Notes: generated by a model not told the origin, from the sequence alone. A stretch of 64,000 nucleotides of DNA from Chenggangzhangella methanolivorans (GCF_019797865.1 NZ_CP081869.1:4912501-4976500); one strand, 5' to 3'. Shown: positions 17,797 through 28,166, counted from the first letter of the stretch. A program made the numbers and translations.

Positions 17797-18223
17797 GCTC
17801 GCCCAGAAATCCGGCCGGTGCCTGTGCGGCGCGGCGCGGTTCGCCGCGAAGGTGAGCCGGGACGTCGACGTCTGCCATTGCGGCATGTGCCGGCGCTGGA
17901 GCGGCGGCGTGTTCATGGCGGCCCACGCCGAGGACGTTTCGATCGAGGACGATAGCTCGATCGGCGCCTACCGGTCGTCCGACTACGGCGAGCGCGTGTT
18001 CTGCAAGACCTGCGGGTCGAGCCTGTTCTGGCGCATGCAGGACGGCTCGAGCGCCCATGTCGCGGTGTCGGCGCTCGACGACATGTCGGGGCTCGCCTTC
18101 GCGAACCAGATTTTCATCGACGAGAAGCCCTCGCTCTACGACTTCGCCAACTCCACCCGGACCATGACCGGCGCAGAGTTCGTGGCCATGGTCGAGGCGG
18201 GCCAGGAGCAGGCCGGTGGCTGA
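17789..18223 (+). CDS. GFA-family (DUF636) zinc protein, copy 2
   Basis: 144 residues, about the family length, with CLCG near 11, CHCGMC near 29 and FCKTCGSSLFW near 72; all expected zinc cysteines are present. It is a tandem paralogue of the gene before it (shared RRW-G, TMTGAEF near the end). The last codons overlap the GTG of nuoD, so ribosomes pass from GFA to nuoD. Candidate roles are handling of formaldehyde or S-hydroxymethylglutathione, or another thiol adduct; there is no proof in the sequence. Confidence 0.88.
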   Translation: MAELAQKSGRCLCGAARFAAKVSRDVDVCHCGMCRRWSGGVFMAAHAEDVSIEDDSSIGAYRSSDYGERVFCKTCGSSLFWRMQDGSSAHVAVSALDDMSGLAFANQIFIDEKPSLYDFANSTRTMTGAEFVAMVEAGQEQAGG

Positions 18224-19400
18224 AGCCGACATCCGCAACTTCACCATCAACTTCGGGCCCCAGCATCCGGCGGCGCACGGCGTGCTGCGCCTCGTGCTGG
18301 AGCTCGACGGCGAGGTGGTGGAGCGCGTCGATCCGCATATCGGGCTGCTGCATCGCGGCACCGAGAAGCTGATCGAGACCAAGACCTACCTGCAGGCGAT
18401 GCCCTATTTCGACCGGCTCGACTACGTCGCGCCGATGAACCAGGAGCACGCCTTCTGCATGGCCACCGAGCGTCTGCTCGGCGTCGAGATTCCGATCCGC
18501 GCGCAGCTCATCCGCGTGCTCTACAGCGAGATCGGCCGCATCCTCTCCCACCTCCTCAACGTCACCACGCAGGCGATGGACGTCGGCGCGCTGACGCCGC
18601 CGCTCTGGGGCTTCGAGGAGCGCGAGAAGCTCATGGTGTTCTATGAGCGCGCCTCGGCTCGCGCATGCACGCGGCCTATTTCCGGCCGGGCGGCGTGCAC
18701 CAGGATCTGCCGCCGGAGCTCGTCGAAGACATCGACCGCTGGTGCACGGATTTTCTACAAGGCGCTCGCCGACATCGACGCGCTGCTGACCGAGAACCGC
18801 ATCTTCAAGCAGCGCAACGTCGACATCGGCGTGGTGCCGCTCGACGAGGCCTTCGCCTGGGGCTTCTCGGGCGTGATGGTGCGCGGCTCCGGCGCGGCCT
18901 GGGATTTGCGCAAAAGCCAGCCCTACGAGTGCTACGCCGACCTCGATTTCGACGTGCCGGTGGGCAAGAACGGCGACTGCTACGACCGCTATCTCATCCG
19001 CATGGAGGAGATGCGCCAGGCGACCCACATCATGCAGCAGTGCTGCGCGCGGCTCAAAACCGAAAAGGGCCGCATCTCGACGCTGGACGGCAAGGTCGCA
19101 CCGCCCAAGCGCGCCGAGATGAAGCGCTCGATGGAAGGGCTGATCCACCACTTCAAGCTCTACACCGAGGGCTATCGGGTGCCCGAGGGCGAGGTCTACG
19201 CCGCGGTCGAGGCCCCGAAGGGCGAGTTCGGCGTCTATCTGGTCTCCGACGGCACCAACAAGCCGTACCGCTGCAAGATCCGCGCGCCCGGCTTCGCGCA
19301 TCTGCAGGCGATGGACCATCTGTGCCGCGGCACCATGCTGGCGGACGTCTCGGCCATTCTCGGCTCGCTCGACATCGTGTTCGGCGAGGTGGATCGGTGA
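18216..19400 (+). CDS. nuoD: NADH-quinone oxidoreductase subunit D, two compensating frameshifts
   Basis: GTG start at 18216, then NFTINFGPQHPAAHGVLRL, the canonical N-terminus. The frame shifts near 18657 (one base lost; SGSRM expected) and returns near 18757 (one base gained; the next residues are FYKALADIDALL). Between them, in the other frame, lies MHAAYFRPGGVHQDLPPELV, which is the correct NuoD text. The C-terminus PGFAHLQAMD and ILGSLDIVFGEVDR is normal. About 395 residues. Forms the quinone pocket with NuoB. I treat both shifts as sequence errors. Confidence 0.95.
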   Translation: MAEADIRNFTINFGPQHPAAHGVLRLVLELDGEVVERVDPHIGLLHRGTEKLIETKTYLQAMPYFDRLDYVAPMNQEHAFCMATERLLGVEIPIRAQLIRVLYSEIGRILSHLLNVTTQAMDVGALTPPLWGFEEREKLMVFYERASARACTRPISGRAACTRICRRSSSKTSTAGARIFYKALADIDALLTENRIFKQRNVDIGVVPLDEAFAWGFSGVMVRGSGAAWDLRKSQPYECYADLDFDVPVGKNGDCYDRYLIRMEEMRQATHIMQQCCARLKTEKGRISTLDGKVAPPKRAEMKRSMEGLIHHFKLYTEGYRVPEGEVYAAVEAPKGEFGVYLVSDGTNKPYRCKIRAPGFAHLQAMDHLCRGTMLADVSAILGSLDIVFGEVDR

Positions 19401-20368
19401 CGGCGCCGGCGGGCGACATCCTGATCGACAAGCGCACCGGCGCGGTCCAGGGCGCGTCCGGCCGCGAGGCGGTCGTGCTCGCCACGCTGAAGGCTGCGGC
19501 GGGCGCGCTCGCGCCGTTCGAGGACATCGGCTTTTCGCATGTCTGCAAGCTGATCCGCCCCTTCGCGACGGATCGCGCCGTGGCGTTGCGGCTGTCGGAC
19601 GACACCCAGTTCCGCTTCCCCTTCGCGGACGGCTACTGGACGCCGCTCATTCTCAAGAACTACCGCTACGAGCCCGAATTGGCGGCGCTTCTGGTCGCCG
19701 TGGCCGACGTCGATTTCGTGTTCGTCGATTGCGGCGCGAACTTCGGCTACTGGTCATGCCAGGTCACGAGCCGCGCGTTCGGCGCGCATCGGGCGATCGC
19801 CATCGAGGCGGCGTCGACGAACGCCGCGCTGCTGTCGGCGAACGCCAGCCTGAACGGCGGCCGGTTTGAGGTGATCCACGCCGCGATCGGCGAGCGCGGC
19901 GGCGAGAGCGTGGCGCTGCGCGGGGCCAAGCACGAATCCTTCTCGATCGACGGCGCAAATGACGGGCCGGTTGTCGAGACCGTGACCACGCTCGCGCTCG
20001 ACGACCTGCTCGACCGCCCGACCGTCGCCAACGCCAGCCACATCGTGCTGAAGCTCGACGTCGAGGGCATGGAGCAGGCGGCGATCCGGGGCGGCCGGAA
20101 GCTCTTGTCGAAGGACGCGGTCGTGATCGGCGAGGAGCACGGCAACGATCCGGGCCACGCCGTGTCGCGCTTCCTGGCGGATGACGGCTTCCGCCTGTTC
20201 TTCCACGACGCCGGCCGGTTCGTGGAGCTGACGGACCTCGTCCGCCAGCTCGACGCGTACAAGACCAATCCGCGCTGGGGCTACAACGTCTTCGCGACCA
20301 AGAGCGCGTTCTGGGCCGAACGGCTCGCGGCGGTGAAGCCGAGCGATTTGTCGAAGAGAAACACCTGA
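19397..20368 (+). CDS. FkbM family SAM-dependent methyltransferase inside the nuo operon
   Basis: 323 residues from the GTG overlapping the nuoD stop (GTGA). The SAM-binding motif I is FVDCGANFGYWS near 117, followed by AIEA near 136, and the FkbM-type signature LKLDVEGMEQAAIRGG near 219. Residues 1-90 are an unassigned N-terminal domain. FkbM enzymes O-methylate sugars or small molecules; the partner here is unknown. Its stop overlaps the ATG of nuoE (TGATG), so it is translated as part of the complex I operon. Confidence 0.85.
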   Translation: MTAPAGDILIDKRTGAVQGASGREAVVLATLKAAAGALAPFEDIGFSHVCKLIRPFATDRAVALRLSDDTQFRFPFADGYWTPLILKNYRYEPELAALLVAVADVDFVFVDCGANFGYWSCQVTSRAFGAHRAIAIEAASTNAALLSANASLNGGRFEVIHAAIGERGGESVALRGAKHESFSIDGANDGPVVETVTTLALDDLLDRPTVANASHIVLKLDVEGMEQAAIRGGRKLLSKDAVVIGEEHGNDPGHAVSRFLADDGFRLFFHDAGRFVELTDLVRQLDAYKTNPRWGYNVFATKSAFWAERLAAVKPSDLSKRNT

Positions 20369-21578
20369 TGTCCGTCCGTCGTCTCGCCGCCGAACAGCCG
20401 GCCGACTTCGCCTTCACGCAGGACAACCTGCAGTGGGCCGAACAGCAGATCGCCAAATATCCGGAGGGCCGGCAGGCCTCGGCCGTGATCCCGCTTCTGT
20501 GGAAGGCGCAGGAGCAGCATCACGGCTGGCTGCCCGAGCCCGCGATCCGGCGCATCGCCGAGATGCTCGGAATGCCGGTGATCCGCGTGATGGAGGTCGC
20601 GACCTTCTACACGATGTTCAACCTCTCGCCCGTCGGCGAGCACTTCGTGCAGCTCTGCGGCACCACCCCGTGCATGCTGCGCGGCGCGAACGCGCTGAAG
20701 GACGTTTGCCGCAAGGTGATCGGCGACGAGCGGCATGTCAGCGAGGACGGCAAGCTCTCCTGGCTCGAGGTCGAGTGCCTGGGCGCCTGCTCCAACGCGC
20801 CGATGGTGCAGATCAACTACGACTATTACGAGGATCTGACGCCCGAGAACTTCGAGACGCTGCTCGAGGATCTGCGGGCAGGGCGGCCGGTGAAGACCGG
20901 GTCGCAGACCGGCCGGTCGTGCTCGGCGCCCGAGGGCGGCGACACCTCGCTGTCGGACGAGACGCTCTATGACGGCTCGATGGTCGGCGCCTGGCGCCAG
21001 CGGTTCGAGCAGCAGGCGGCCGCCGGCGACGCCACTTTGGCCGACGCTGGCGGAAAGCCCGCGGACCAGAGCCGTCCGGAGGCGAAGGCCGCGGCCGACA
21101 AGGGCGACGCCGAGGCCGGCAAGGCGAAGGTCGAGGCCGTCGCGGCCACCGGCGCCGGCGAGCCCAAGGCGCCGTTCAGCGCGCCGACCGTCAGCGGCAA
21201 GTCCGACGACGCCCCGAAGGTTGCGGGTTTTGCGGGCCAGCCCGCGCCCGGCGCCGTCGCCGAGCCGGAGCCCGTCTCCGACGAGGCCAAGCCCGAGCTT
21301 CTGACCGCCCCGCGCGAGGGCAAGGGCGACGACCTCAAGATGATCTGGGGCGTCGGGCCGAAGCTCGAGGCGATGCTCCATTCCATGGGCGTGTTCCACT
21401 TCGACCAGATCGCCGCCTGGACCGACGACAACCTTCGCTGGGTCGACCAGAACCTCGGCAGCTTCAAGGGCCGCGCGGTGCGCGAGCGCTGGATCGTCCA
21501 GGGCAAGGTGCTGGCCGAGGGCGGCTCCGAGCAGGACGCCGAAGACGCCGCCCGACGCGACCGCGGGGAGACCGTGTG

Positions 21579-21579
<1 letters not shown>
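20368..21579 (+). CDS. nuoE: NADH-quinone oxidoreductase subunit E with C-terminal helix-hairpin-helix extension
   Basis: 403 residues, more than twice the length of a minimal NuoE. Residues 1-170 are the thioredoxin-like domain with [2Fe-2S] ligands C97, C102, C137 and C141. Residues about 180-315 are a low-complexity Ala/Pro/Glu/Lys linker. Residues about 318-385 carry a helix-hairpin-helix-like module (DDLKMIWGVGPKLEAMLHSM, then FHFDQIAAW). Long NuoE forms are known in rhizobial relatives. The subunit works with NuoF and NuoG in the NADH module. Confidence 0.95.
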
Positions 21580-22880
<1,301 letters not shown>

Positions 22881-22885
22881 TCGAG

Positions 22886-23095
22886 ATGGCCGACGAGCCC
22901 GACAACATGGTTCTCATCTTGCTCCGCAAGATGGATGAGAAGATCGACCGTCTGTCCGACGACGTGAAGGACATGAAGGTGAGAATGATCAATGTCGACG
23001 AAGGGCTGGCGGGCGTGAACCGCCGGCTGGACCGAATTGAGGCTCGTGTCGACCGCGTTGAGCGGCGGCTTGAGCTTTCCGATGCGACGCACTGA
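22886..23095 (+). CDS. Small coiled-coil protein between nuoF and nuoG
   Basis: 69 residues from an ATG five bases after nuoF, with GGAG in the last nuoF codons. Almost the whole protein is one heptad-like amphipathic helix (LLRKMDEKIDRLSDDVKDMK, then VNRRLDRIEARVDRVERRLE). There is no membrane segment or cysteine. Same strand and spacing as the nuo genes, so it is co-transcribed. It could be an assembly helper or supernumerary subunit, or a passenger; not recognised as a named family. Confidence 0.7.
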   Translation: MADEPDNMVLILLRKMDEKIDRLSDDVKDMKVRMINVDEGLAGVNRRLDRIEARVDRVERRLELSDATH

Positions 23096-23107
23096 CCGGA
23101 GCCGACC

Positions 23108-25189
23108 ATGACCAAGATCATCGTCGACGGCGCCGAGGTCGACGTCCCGGCCGAGTACACGATCCTGCAGGCCTGCGAGGCCGCGGGCGCCGAGATTCCG
23201 CGCTTCTGCTACCACGAGCGGCTGTCGATCGCGGGCAACTGCCGCATGTGCCTCGTCGAGGTGAAGGGTGGGCCGCCCAAGCCCGTCGCGTCCTGCGCCA
23301 TGGGCGTGCGCGACCTCCGGCCGGGGCCGGAAGGCCAGCCGCCGGTCGTCTTCACCAAGTCGCCGATGGTGAAGAAGGCGCGCGAGGGGGTGATGGAGTT
23401 CCTCCTCATCAACCACCCGCTCGACTGCCCGATCTGCGACCAAGGCGGCGAATGCGACCTGCAGGACCAGGCGATGGCCTATGGCGTCTCGGGCTCGCGC
23501 TTCGCCGAGAACAAGCGGGCGGTCGAGGACAAGTACATCGGCCCGCTGGTCAAGACGATCATGACCCGGTGCATCCACTGCACCCGCTGCGTGCGCTTCG
23601 TCGCCGAAGTCGCCGGCGTGTCCGAGATGGGCGCGATCGGCCGCGGCGAGGACATGGAGATCACGACCTATCTCGAGCACGCGATGACGTCGGAGCTCCA
23701 GGGCAACGTCATCGACCTCTGCCCGGTCGGCGCGCTCACCTCGCGTCCCTACGAATTCAAGGCGCGCTCCTGGGAGCTGTCGAAGACCGAGTCCGTCGAC
23801 GTCATGGATGCGCTGGGCTCCGCGATCCGCGTCGACGCCCGCGGCCGCGAGGTCATGCGCATCCTGCCGCGCATGAACGAGGACGTGAACGAGGAGTGGA
23901 TCTCCGACAAGACCCGCTTCATTTGGGACGGCCTCAAGACGCAGCGGCTCGACCGGCCTTACGTGCGCGAGGGCGGTCGCCTTCGCCCTGCGACCTGGGC
24001 TGAGGCCTTCGAGGCGATCGCCGCCAAGGCCAAGGCGACCTCGCCCGAGCGCGTCGGCGCGATCGCGGGCGATCTTTCGACGGCCGAAGAGCTCTTCGCG
24101 CTGAAGGATCTGATGGGTCGGCTCGGCGTCGCCAATCTCGACGCGCGCCAGGACGGCTCGGTCTCGCATCCCTCGAACGGGCGCGCCTCCTATCTCTTCA
24201 ACGCCGCCATCGCGGGCGTCGAGGAGGCGGATGCGATCCTGCTGATCGGGACCAATCCGCGCCTCGAGGCCCCGGTGCTCAACGCCCGCATCCGCAAGCG
24301 CTGGCGCCATGGCGGCGTGAAGATCGCGCTCGTGGGCGAGCGCGCCGACCTCACCTACGGCGTCGATCACGTCGGCGCCGGGACCGACAGCCTGACGGAG
24401 CTCGTCGAGGGCAAGCACTCCTTCGCCAAGGTCCTGTCCGAGGCGAAGCGGCCGCTGGTCATCGTCGGCGCCGGCGCGCTTGCGCGGGCCGACGGGCTCG
24501 CGATCCTGTCCGCCGCGGCGAAGCTCGCCAAAGGGAGCGGCGAGGGCGCGGACGGCTGGAACGGTCTCTCGGTGCTCCACTCCGCCGCCTCGCGCGTCGC
24601 CGCGCTCGACCTCGGCGTCGTTCCGGGCGAGGGCGGCAAGACCGCGGCCGAGATGGCCGCCGCCGGCGCGCTCGACCTCGTGTTCCTGCTGGGCGCCGAC
24701 GAGATCGACGTCGCGCCGGGCGCCTTCGCGGTCTATGTCGGCAGCCATGGCGACCGCGGCGCGCACCGCGCCGACGTCATCCTGCCGGGCGCGGCCTACA
24801 CCGAGAAGTCGGGCGTCTACGTCAACACCGAAGGCCGCCCGCAGATGGCCAATCGCGCCGCCTTCCCGCCCGGCGAGGCGCGGGAGGACTGGGCGATCCT
24901 GCGGGCGCTCTCCGAGCGGCTCGGACACAAGCTGCCTTATGACTCGCTGCCGCAGCTTCGCGCCGCGATGTTTGCCAAGGCTCCGCATCTTGCCGCGCTC
25001 GACCAGATCGCGGCAGGTTCCGCCGCCGACCTCGACGCGCTTGCAGGCCTCGGCGGCTCGTTCTCGGGCGAGGCCTTCGTGAACGCCGTCCAGGATTTCT
25101 ATCTGACCAACCCGATCGCCCGCGCCTCGGCCGTCATGGCCGAGATGAGCGCGCTGCGGCGCGGCGCGGTCGCGCAGGCGGCGGAGTAA
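23108..25189 (+). CDS. nuoG: NADH-quinone oxidoreductase subunit G
   Basis: 693 residues. The N-terminal [2Fe-2S] ferredoxin domain holds FCYHERLSIAGNCRMCLVEV near 36-55. The His-Cys [4Fe-4S] motif is HPLDCPICDQGGECDLQ near 101, and the third cluster is in CIHCTRCVRF near 156. A molybdopterin-like domain without cofactor follows. CGGAG lies before the ATG. Largest subunit of the peripheral arm. Confidence 0.96.
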   Translation: MTKIIVDGAEVDVPAEYTILQACEAAGAEIPRFCYHERLSIAGNCRMCLVEVKGGPPKPVASCAMGVRDLRPGPEGQPPVVFTKSPMVKKAREGVMEFLLINHPLDCPICDQGGECDLQDQAMAYGVSGSRFAENKRAVEDKYIGPLVKTIMTRCIHCTRCVRFVAEVAGVSEMGAIGRGEDMEITTYLEHAMTSELQGNVIDLCPVGALTSRPYEFKARSWELSKTESVDVMDALGSAIRVDARGREVMRILPRMNEDVNEEWISDKTRFIWDGLKTQRLDRPYVREGGRLRPATWAEAFEAIAAKAKATSPERVGAIAGDLSTAEELFALKDLMGRLGVANLDARQDGSVSHPSNGRASYLFNAAIAGVEEADAILLIGTNPRLEAPVLNARIRKRWRHGGVKIALVGERADLTYGVDHVGAGTDSLTELVEGKHSFAKVLSEAKRPLVIVGAGALARADGLAILSAAAKLAKGSGEGADGWNGLSVLHSAASRVAALDLGVVPGEGGKTAAEMAAAGALDLVFLLGADEIDVAPGAFAVYVGSHGDRGAHRADVILPGAAYTEKSGVYVNTEGRPQMANRAAFPPGEAREDWAILRALSERLGHKLPYDSLPQLRAAMFAKAPHLAALDQIAAGSAADLDALAGLGGSFSGEAFVNAVQDFYLTNPIARASAVMAEMSALRRGAVAQAAE

Positions 25190-25195
25190 GGGCGC

Positions 25196-26215
25196 ATGGA
25201 CATCTTCCTCAACGTCCTGCTGATCCTGATCCAGAGCATCGCGCTGCTCGTCGCGCTTCTGGTGTTCATCGCCTACATCCTGCTCGCCGACCGCAAGGTC
25301 TGGGCGGCGGTGCAGCTGCGTCGCGGCCCGAACGTCGTCGGTCCCTTCGGCCTGTTCCAGAGCTTCGCGGACCTGCTCAAGTTCGTTCTGAAGGAGCCTG
25401 TGGTTCCCTCGAGCGCGAACAAGGGCGTGTTCCTGCTCGCCCCGCTCGTCACCTGCTTCCTGGCGCTCGCGGCCTGGGCCGTGATCCCGATCGCGGACGG
25501 CTGGGCGATCGCCGACATCAATGTCGGCATCCTTTACGTGTTCGCGATCTCCTCGCTCGGCGTCTACGGCGTCATCATGGGCGGCTGGGCGTCGAACTCG
25601 AAGTACCCCTTCCTCGGCGCGCTGCGCTCGGCGGCCCAGATGGTCTCCTACGAAGTCTCGATCGGCTTCGTGATCATCACGGTGCTGCTGGTCGTCGGAT
25701 CGCTCAACCTCTCCGACATCGTCCGCGCGCAGGACACCGCCGCCGGGATCTTCGGCTGGTACTGGCTGCCGCTGTTCCCGATGTTCGTGGTGTTCTTCAT
25801 CTCCGCGCTCGCCGAGACCAACCGCCCGCCCTTCGATCTTCCGGAAGCGGAGTCGGAGCTCGTCGCGGGCTTCATGACCGAATACGCCTCGACGCCGTAC
25901 CTGCTGTTCATGCTCGGCGAGTACGTGGCCATCATGACCATGTGCGCGCTGACCACGATCCTGTTCATGGGCGGCTGGCTTTCCCCGATCCCGTTCGCGC
26001 CCTTCACCTGGATCCCGGGCGTGATCTGGTTCGTGGCCAAGATGTGCCTGGTCTTCTTCATGTTCGCCATGGTGAAGGCCTTCGTGCCCCGCTACCGCTA
26101 CGACCAGCTCATGCGGCTCGGCTGGAAGGTGTTCCTGCCGATCTCGCTGGTGATGGTGGTGGTCGTGGCCGCGGTTCTGCAGTTCACGGGCTGGGCGGGG
26201 CAGGGCGTCGGGTGA
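25196..26215 (+). CDS. nuoH: NADH-quinone oxidoreductase subunit H
   Basis: 339 residues with eight or nine membrane helices. Quinone-channel signatures RKVWAAVQLRRGPNVVGPFG near 33 and NRPPFDLPEAESELVAGF near 208 are intact. It anchors the peripheral arm and forms the quinone entry tunnel. Six bases after nuoG; the stop overlaps a GTG of the next small gene. Confidence 0.97.
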   Translation: MDIFLNVLLILIQSIALLVALLVFIAYILLADRKVWAAVQLRRGPNVVGPFGLFQSFADLLKFVLKEPVVPSSANKGVFLLAPLVTCFLALAAWAVIPIADGWAIADINVGILYVFAISSLGVYGVIMGGWASNSKYPFLGALRSAAQMVSYEVSIGFVIITVLLVVGSLNLSDIVRAQDTAAGIFGWYWLPLFPMFVVFFISALAETNRPPFDLPEAESELVAGFMTEYASTPYLLFMLGEYVAIMTMCALTTILFMGGWLSPIPFAPFTWIPGVIWFVAKMCLVFFMFAMVKAFVPRYRYDQLMRLGWKVFLPISLVMVVVVAAVLQFTGWAGQGVG

Positions 26216-26445
26216 CGCCCGGCGTCTGGGGCGCCGTTTTCGGCGCGCTCGCCGGATTGGCGATCGGGGTCGTCGGGGCGAAGGCGCTCAACGCCGGGCT
26301 CGACGGGCAGATCGCGCGGGCGTCCGAAGAGGACGCCAGGAAATTCACGACGATCCGCCGGCTCGCCGGTCCGGTCGTCATCGCGACGACGATCGTGGAG
26401 GTCGCCGTCGTGGGCTACGTCGCCGCTGAGGTTCTCTGGGGCTAG
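26212..26445 (+). CDS. Small two-helix membrane protein between nuoH and nuoI
   Basis: 77 residues from the GTG overlapping the nuoH stop (GTGA). Two hydrophobic segments lie at about 3-22 (GVWGAVFGALAGLAIGVVGA) and 51-73, separated by a charged loop (RASEEDARKFTTIRRLAG). Coupled to nuoH and on the same strand as nuoI. This makes it a candidate supernumerary subunit or assembly protein of complex I; no family recognised. Confidence 0.7.
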   Translation: MTPGVWGAVFGALAGLAIGVVGAKALNAGLDGQIARASEEDARKFTTIRRLAGPVVIATTIVEVAVVGYVAAEVLWG

Positions 26446-26496
26446 GGCCCGGCTTGTCGCCGGGCGCCGACGCCCCCAAAACGAAGGTCTTTCGGC

Positions 26497-26985
26497 ATGC
26501 GCCTCGACCAGGCCGCCAAGTCGCTGTTCCTGAAGGAGTTCGTATCGGCGTTCTTTCTGTCGATGCGCTATTTCTTCCGTCCCAAGGCGACCATCAACTA
26601 TCCGTTCGAGAAGGGCGCGATCTCGCCGCGTTTCCGTGGCGAGCACGTGCTGCGTCGCTATCCGAACGGCGAGGAGCGCTGCATCGCCTGCAAGCTCTGC
26701 GAGGCGATCTGCCCGGCGCAGGCCATCACCATCGAGGCGGGCCCGCGCCGCAACGACGGCACGCGGCGCACCACGCGCTACGACATCGACATGGTGAAGT
26801 GCATCTATTGCGGCTTCTGCCAGGAGGCCTGCCCGGTCGACGCGATTGTGGAAGGACCGAACTTCGAGTTCGCGACCGAGACCCGCGAGGAGCTCTACTA
26901 CGACAAGGAGCGCCTGCTCGCGAACGGCGACCGCTGGGAGCGCGAGATCGCGCGCCGCATCGCGCTCGACGCGCCGTATCGGTGA
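26497..26985 (+). CDS. nuoI: NADH-quinone oxidoreductase subunit I
   Basis: 162 residues carrying two [4Fe-4S] clusters: C62, C65, C68, C72 and C102, C105, C108, C112 (CIACKLCEAICP, CIYCGFCQEACP). It links NuoG to NuoB in the electron wire. The N-terminus has the amphipathic helix that lies on the membrane (FLKEFVSAFFLSMRYFFRPK). AAGG lies ahead of the ATG. Confidence 0.97.
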   Translation: MRLDQAAKSLFLKEFVSAFFLSMRYFFRPKATINYPFEKGAISPRFRGEHVLRRYPNGEERCIACKLCEAICPAQAITIEAGPRRNDGTRRTTRYDIDMVKCIYCGFCQEACPVDAIVEGPNFEFATETREELYYDKERLLANGDRWEREIARRIALDAPYR

Positions 26986-27067
26986 GCCGGATGAGCGCCT
27001 CGAAGGCTTTACGACTCCCCGCCCACGCCGTACTCACCCCCCGCGCCCCCGGCCGGAGGACCGCCGC

Positions 27068-27700
27068 ATGATCCTGCCATCGCTGTTCTTCTACCTGTTC
27101 GCGAGCGTGACCGTCGCCTCGGCGCTGATGGTCATCTCCTCGAAGAACCCCGTGCATTCGGTGCTCTTCCTGATCCTCGCCTTCGTGAACGCGGCCGGCC
27201 TCTTCATGCTGATGGGCGCGGAGTTCCTCGCGATGATCCTGATCGTGGTCTATGTCGGCGCGGTCGCGGTGCTGTTCATGTTCGTGACCATGATGCTCGA
27301 CGTCGACTTCGCGGAGCTGCGCGACGGCTTCCTGCAGTATCTGCCGGTGGGCGTGCTGGTCGGGCTGGTGATGCTCTGCGAGCTCGTCTTCGTGCTGGGC
27401 GCCTGGGGCGCGGCCGGCTCGATGGCGAAGACCGTGGCCAAAGCCCCGATCCCGACCGACGTCACCAACGCCGAAGCGCTCGGCCGCGTGCTCTACACCG
27501 ACCACGTCCTGCTGTTCCAGGCGGCCGGCCTCGTGCTCCTCACCGCGATGGTCGGCGCGATCGTGCTGACGCTGCGCGAGCGCCGCGCCGGCGTGAAGCG
27601 CCAGGACATCGCGACCCAGGTGGCGCGCGGCCCCGCGACCGCGATCGAGGTCGTGAAGGTCAAGCCGGGACAGGGCCTTGGCGAGCGAGGAGCCTCCTGA
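27068..27700 (+). CDS. nuoJ: NADH-quinone oxidoreductase subunit J
   Basis: 210 residues with five membrane helices. The conserved pi-bulge helix text MILIVVYVGAVAVLFMFVTM is near 55-75. The start at 27068 follows GGAGGA at 27056-27061. The 82 bases after nuoI hold no gene. The stop overlaps nuoK (TGATG). Confidence 0.96.
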   Translation: MILPSLFFYLFASVTVASALMVISSKNPVHSVLFLILAFVNAAGLFMLMGAEFLAMILIVVYVGAVAVLFMFVTMMLDVDFAELRDGFLQYLPVGVLVGLVMLCELVFVLGAWGAAGSMAKTVAKAPIPTDVTNAEALGRVLYTDHVLLFQAAGLVLLTAMVGAIVLTLRERRAGVKRQDIATQVARGPATAIEVVKVKPGQGLGERGAS

Positions 27701-28008
27701 TGATCGTCGGGCTCGAACATTACCTCGTCGTCGCCGCGATCCTGTTCACGATCGGCGTCTTCGGCATCTTCCTGAACCGGAAGAACGTCATCGTCATCCT
27801 GATGTCGGTCGAGCTCATCCTGCTCGCCGTGAACATCAACCTCGTGGCGTTCTCGACCCATATCGGCGACCTCAAGGGCCAGGTCTTCGCGCTGTTCGTG
27901 CTGACGGTGGCGGCGGCGGAAGCCGCGATCGGCCTTGCGATCCTCGTCGTCTACTTCCGGAACCGCGGCACCATCGCGGTCGAGGACATCAACCGGATGA
28001 AGGGCTGA
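27700..28008 (+). CDS. nuoK: NADH-quinone oxidoreductase subunit K
   Basis: 102 residues, three membrane helices, with the two buried glutamates of the proton path in MSVELILLAVN near 36 and in VAAAEAAIGLAIL near 70. Antiporter-like MrpC family. Its ATG overlaps the nuoJ stop. Confidence 0.96.
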   Translation: MIVGLEHYLVVAAILFTIGVFGIFLNRKNVIVILMSVELILLAVNINLVAFSTHIGDLKGQVFALFVLTVAAAEAAIGLAILVVYFRNRGTIAVEDINRMKG

Positions 28009-28042
28009 ACCGTGATCGGGGCGACCGCTTTGCATCGGCGGA

Positions 28043-28166
28043 CTGCGTGCTTCGAGACGGCGGCCCGGAGCCGCCTCCTCAGCATGAGGACCGTTGGTTT
28101 CCTGGCATCCTCAAAGGGTCCTCATGCTGAGGAGGCGGCTCCGGGCCGCCGTCTCGAAGCACGCAG
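28043..28166. repeat. Perfect 50-bp inverted repeat between nuoK and nuoL
   Basis: Bases 28043-28092 are the exact reverse complement of 28117-28166, with a 24-base loop. The centre of each arm has CCTCAGCATGAGG and CCTCATGCTGAGG, and the outer part has CTTCGAGACGG and CCGTCTCGAAG. A diverged relative lies at 37574-37693, so this is a dispersed intergenic palindrome of the REP/BIME kind. It lies in the longest gap of the nuo operon (209 bases). Confidence 0.9.
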
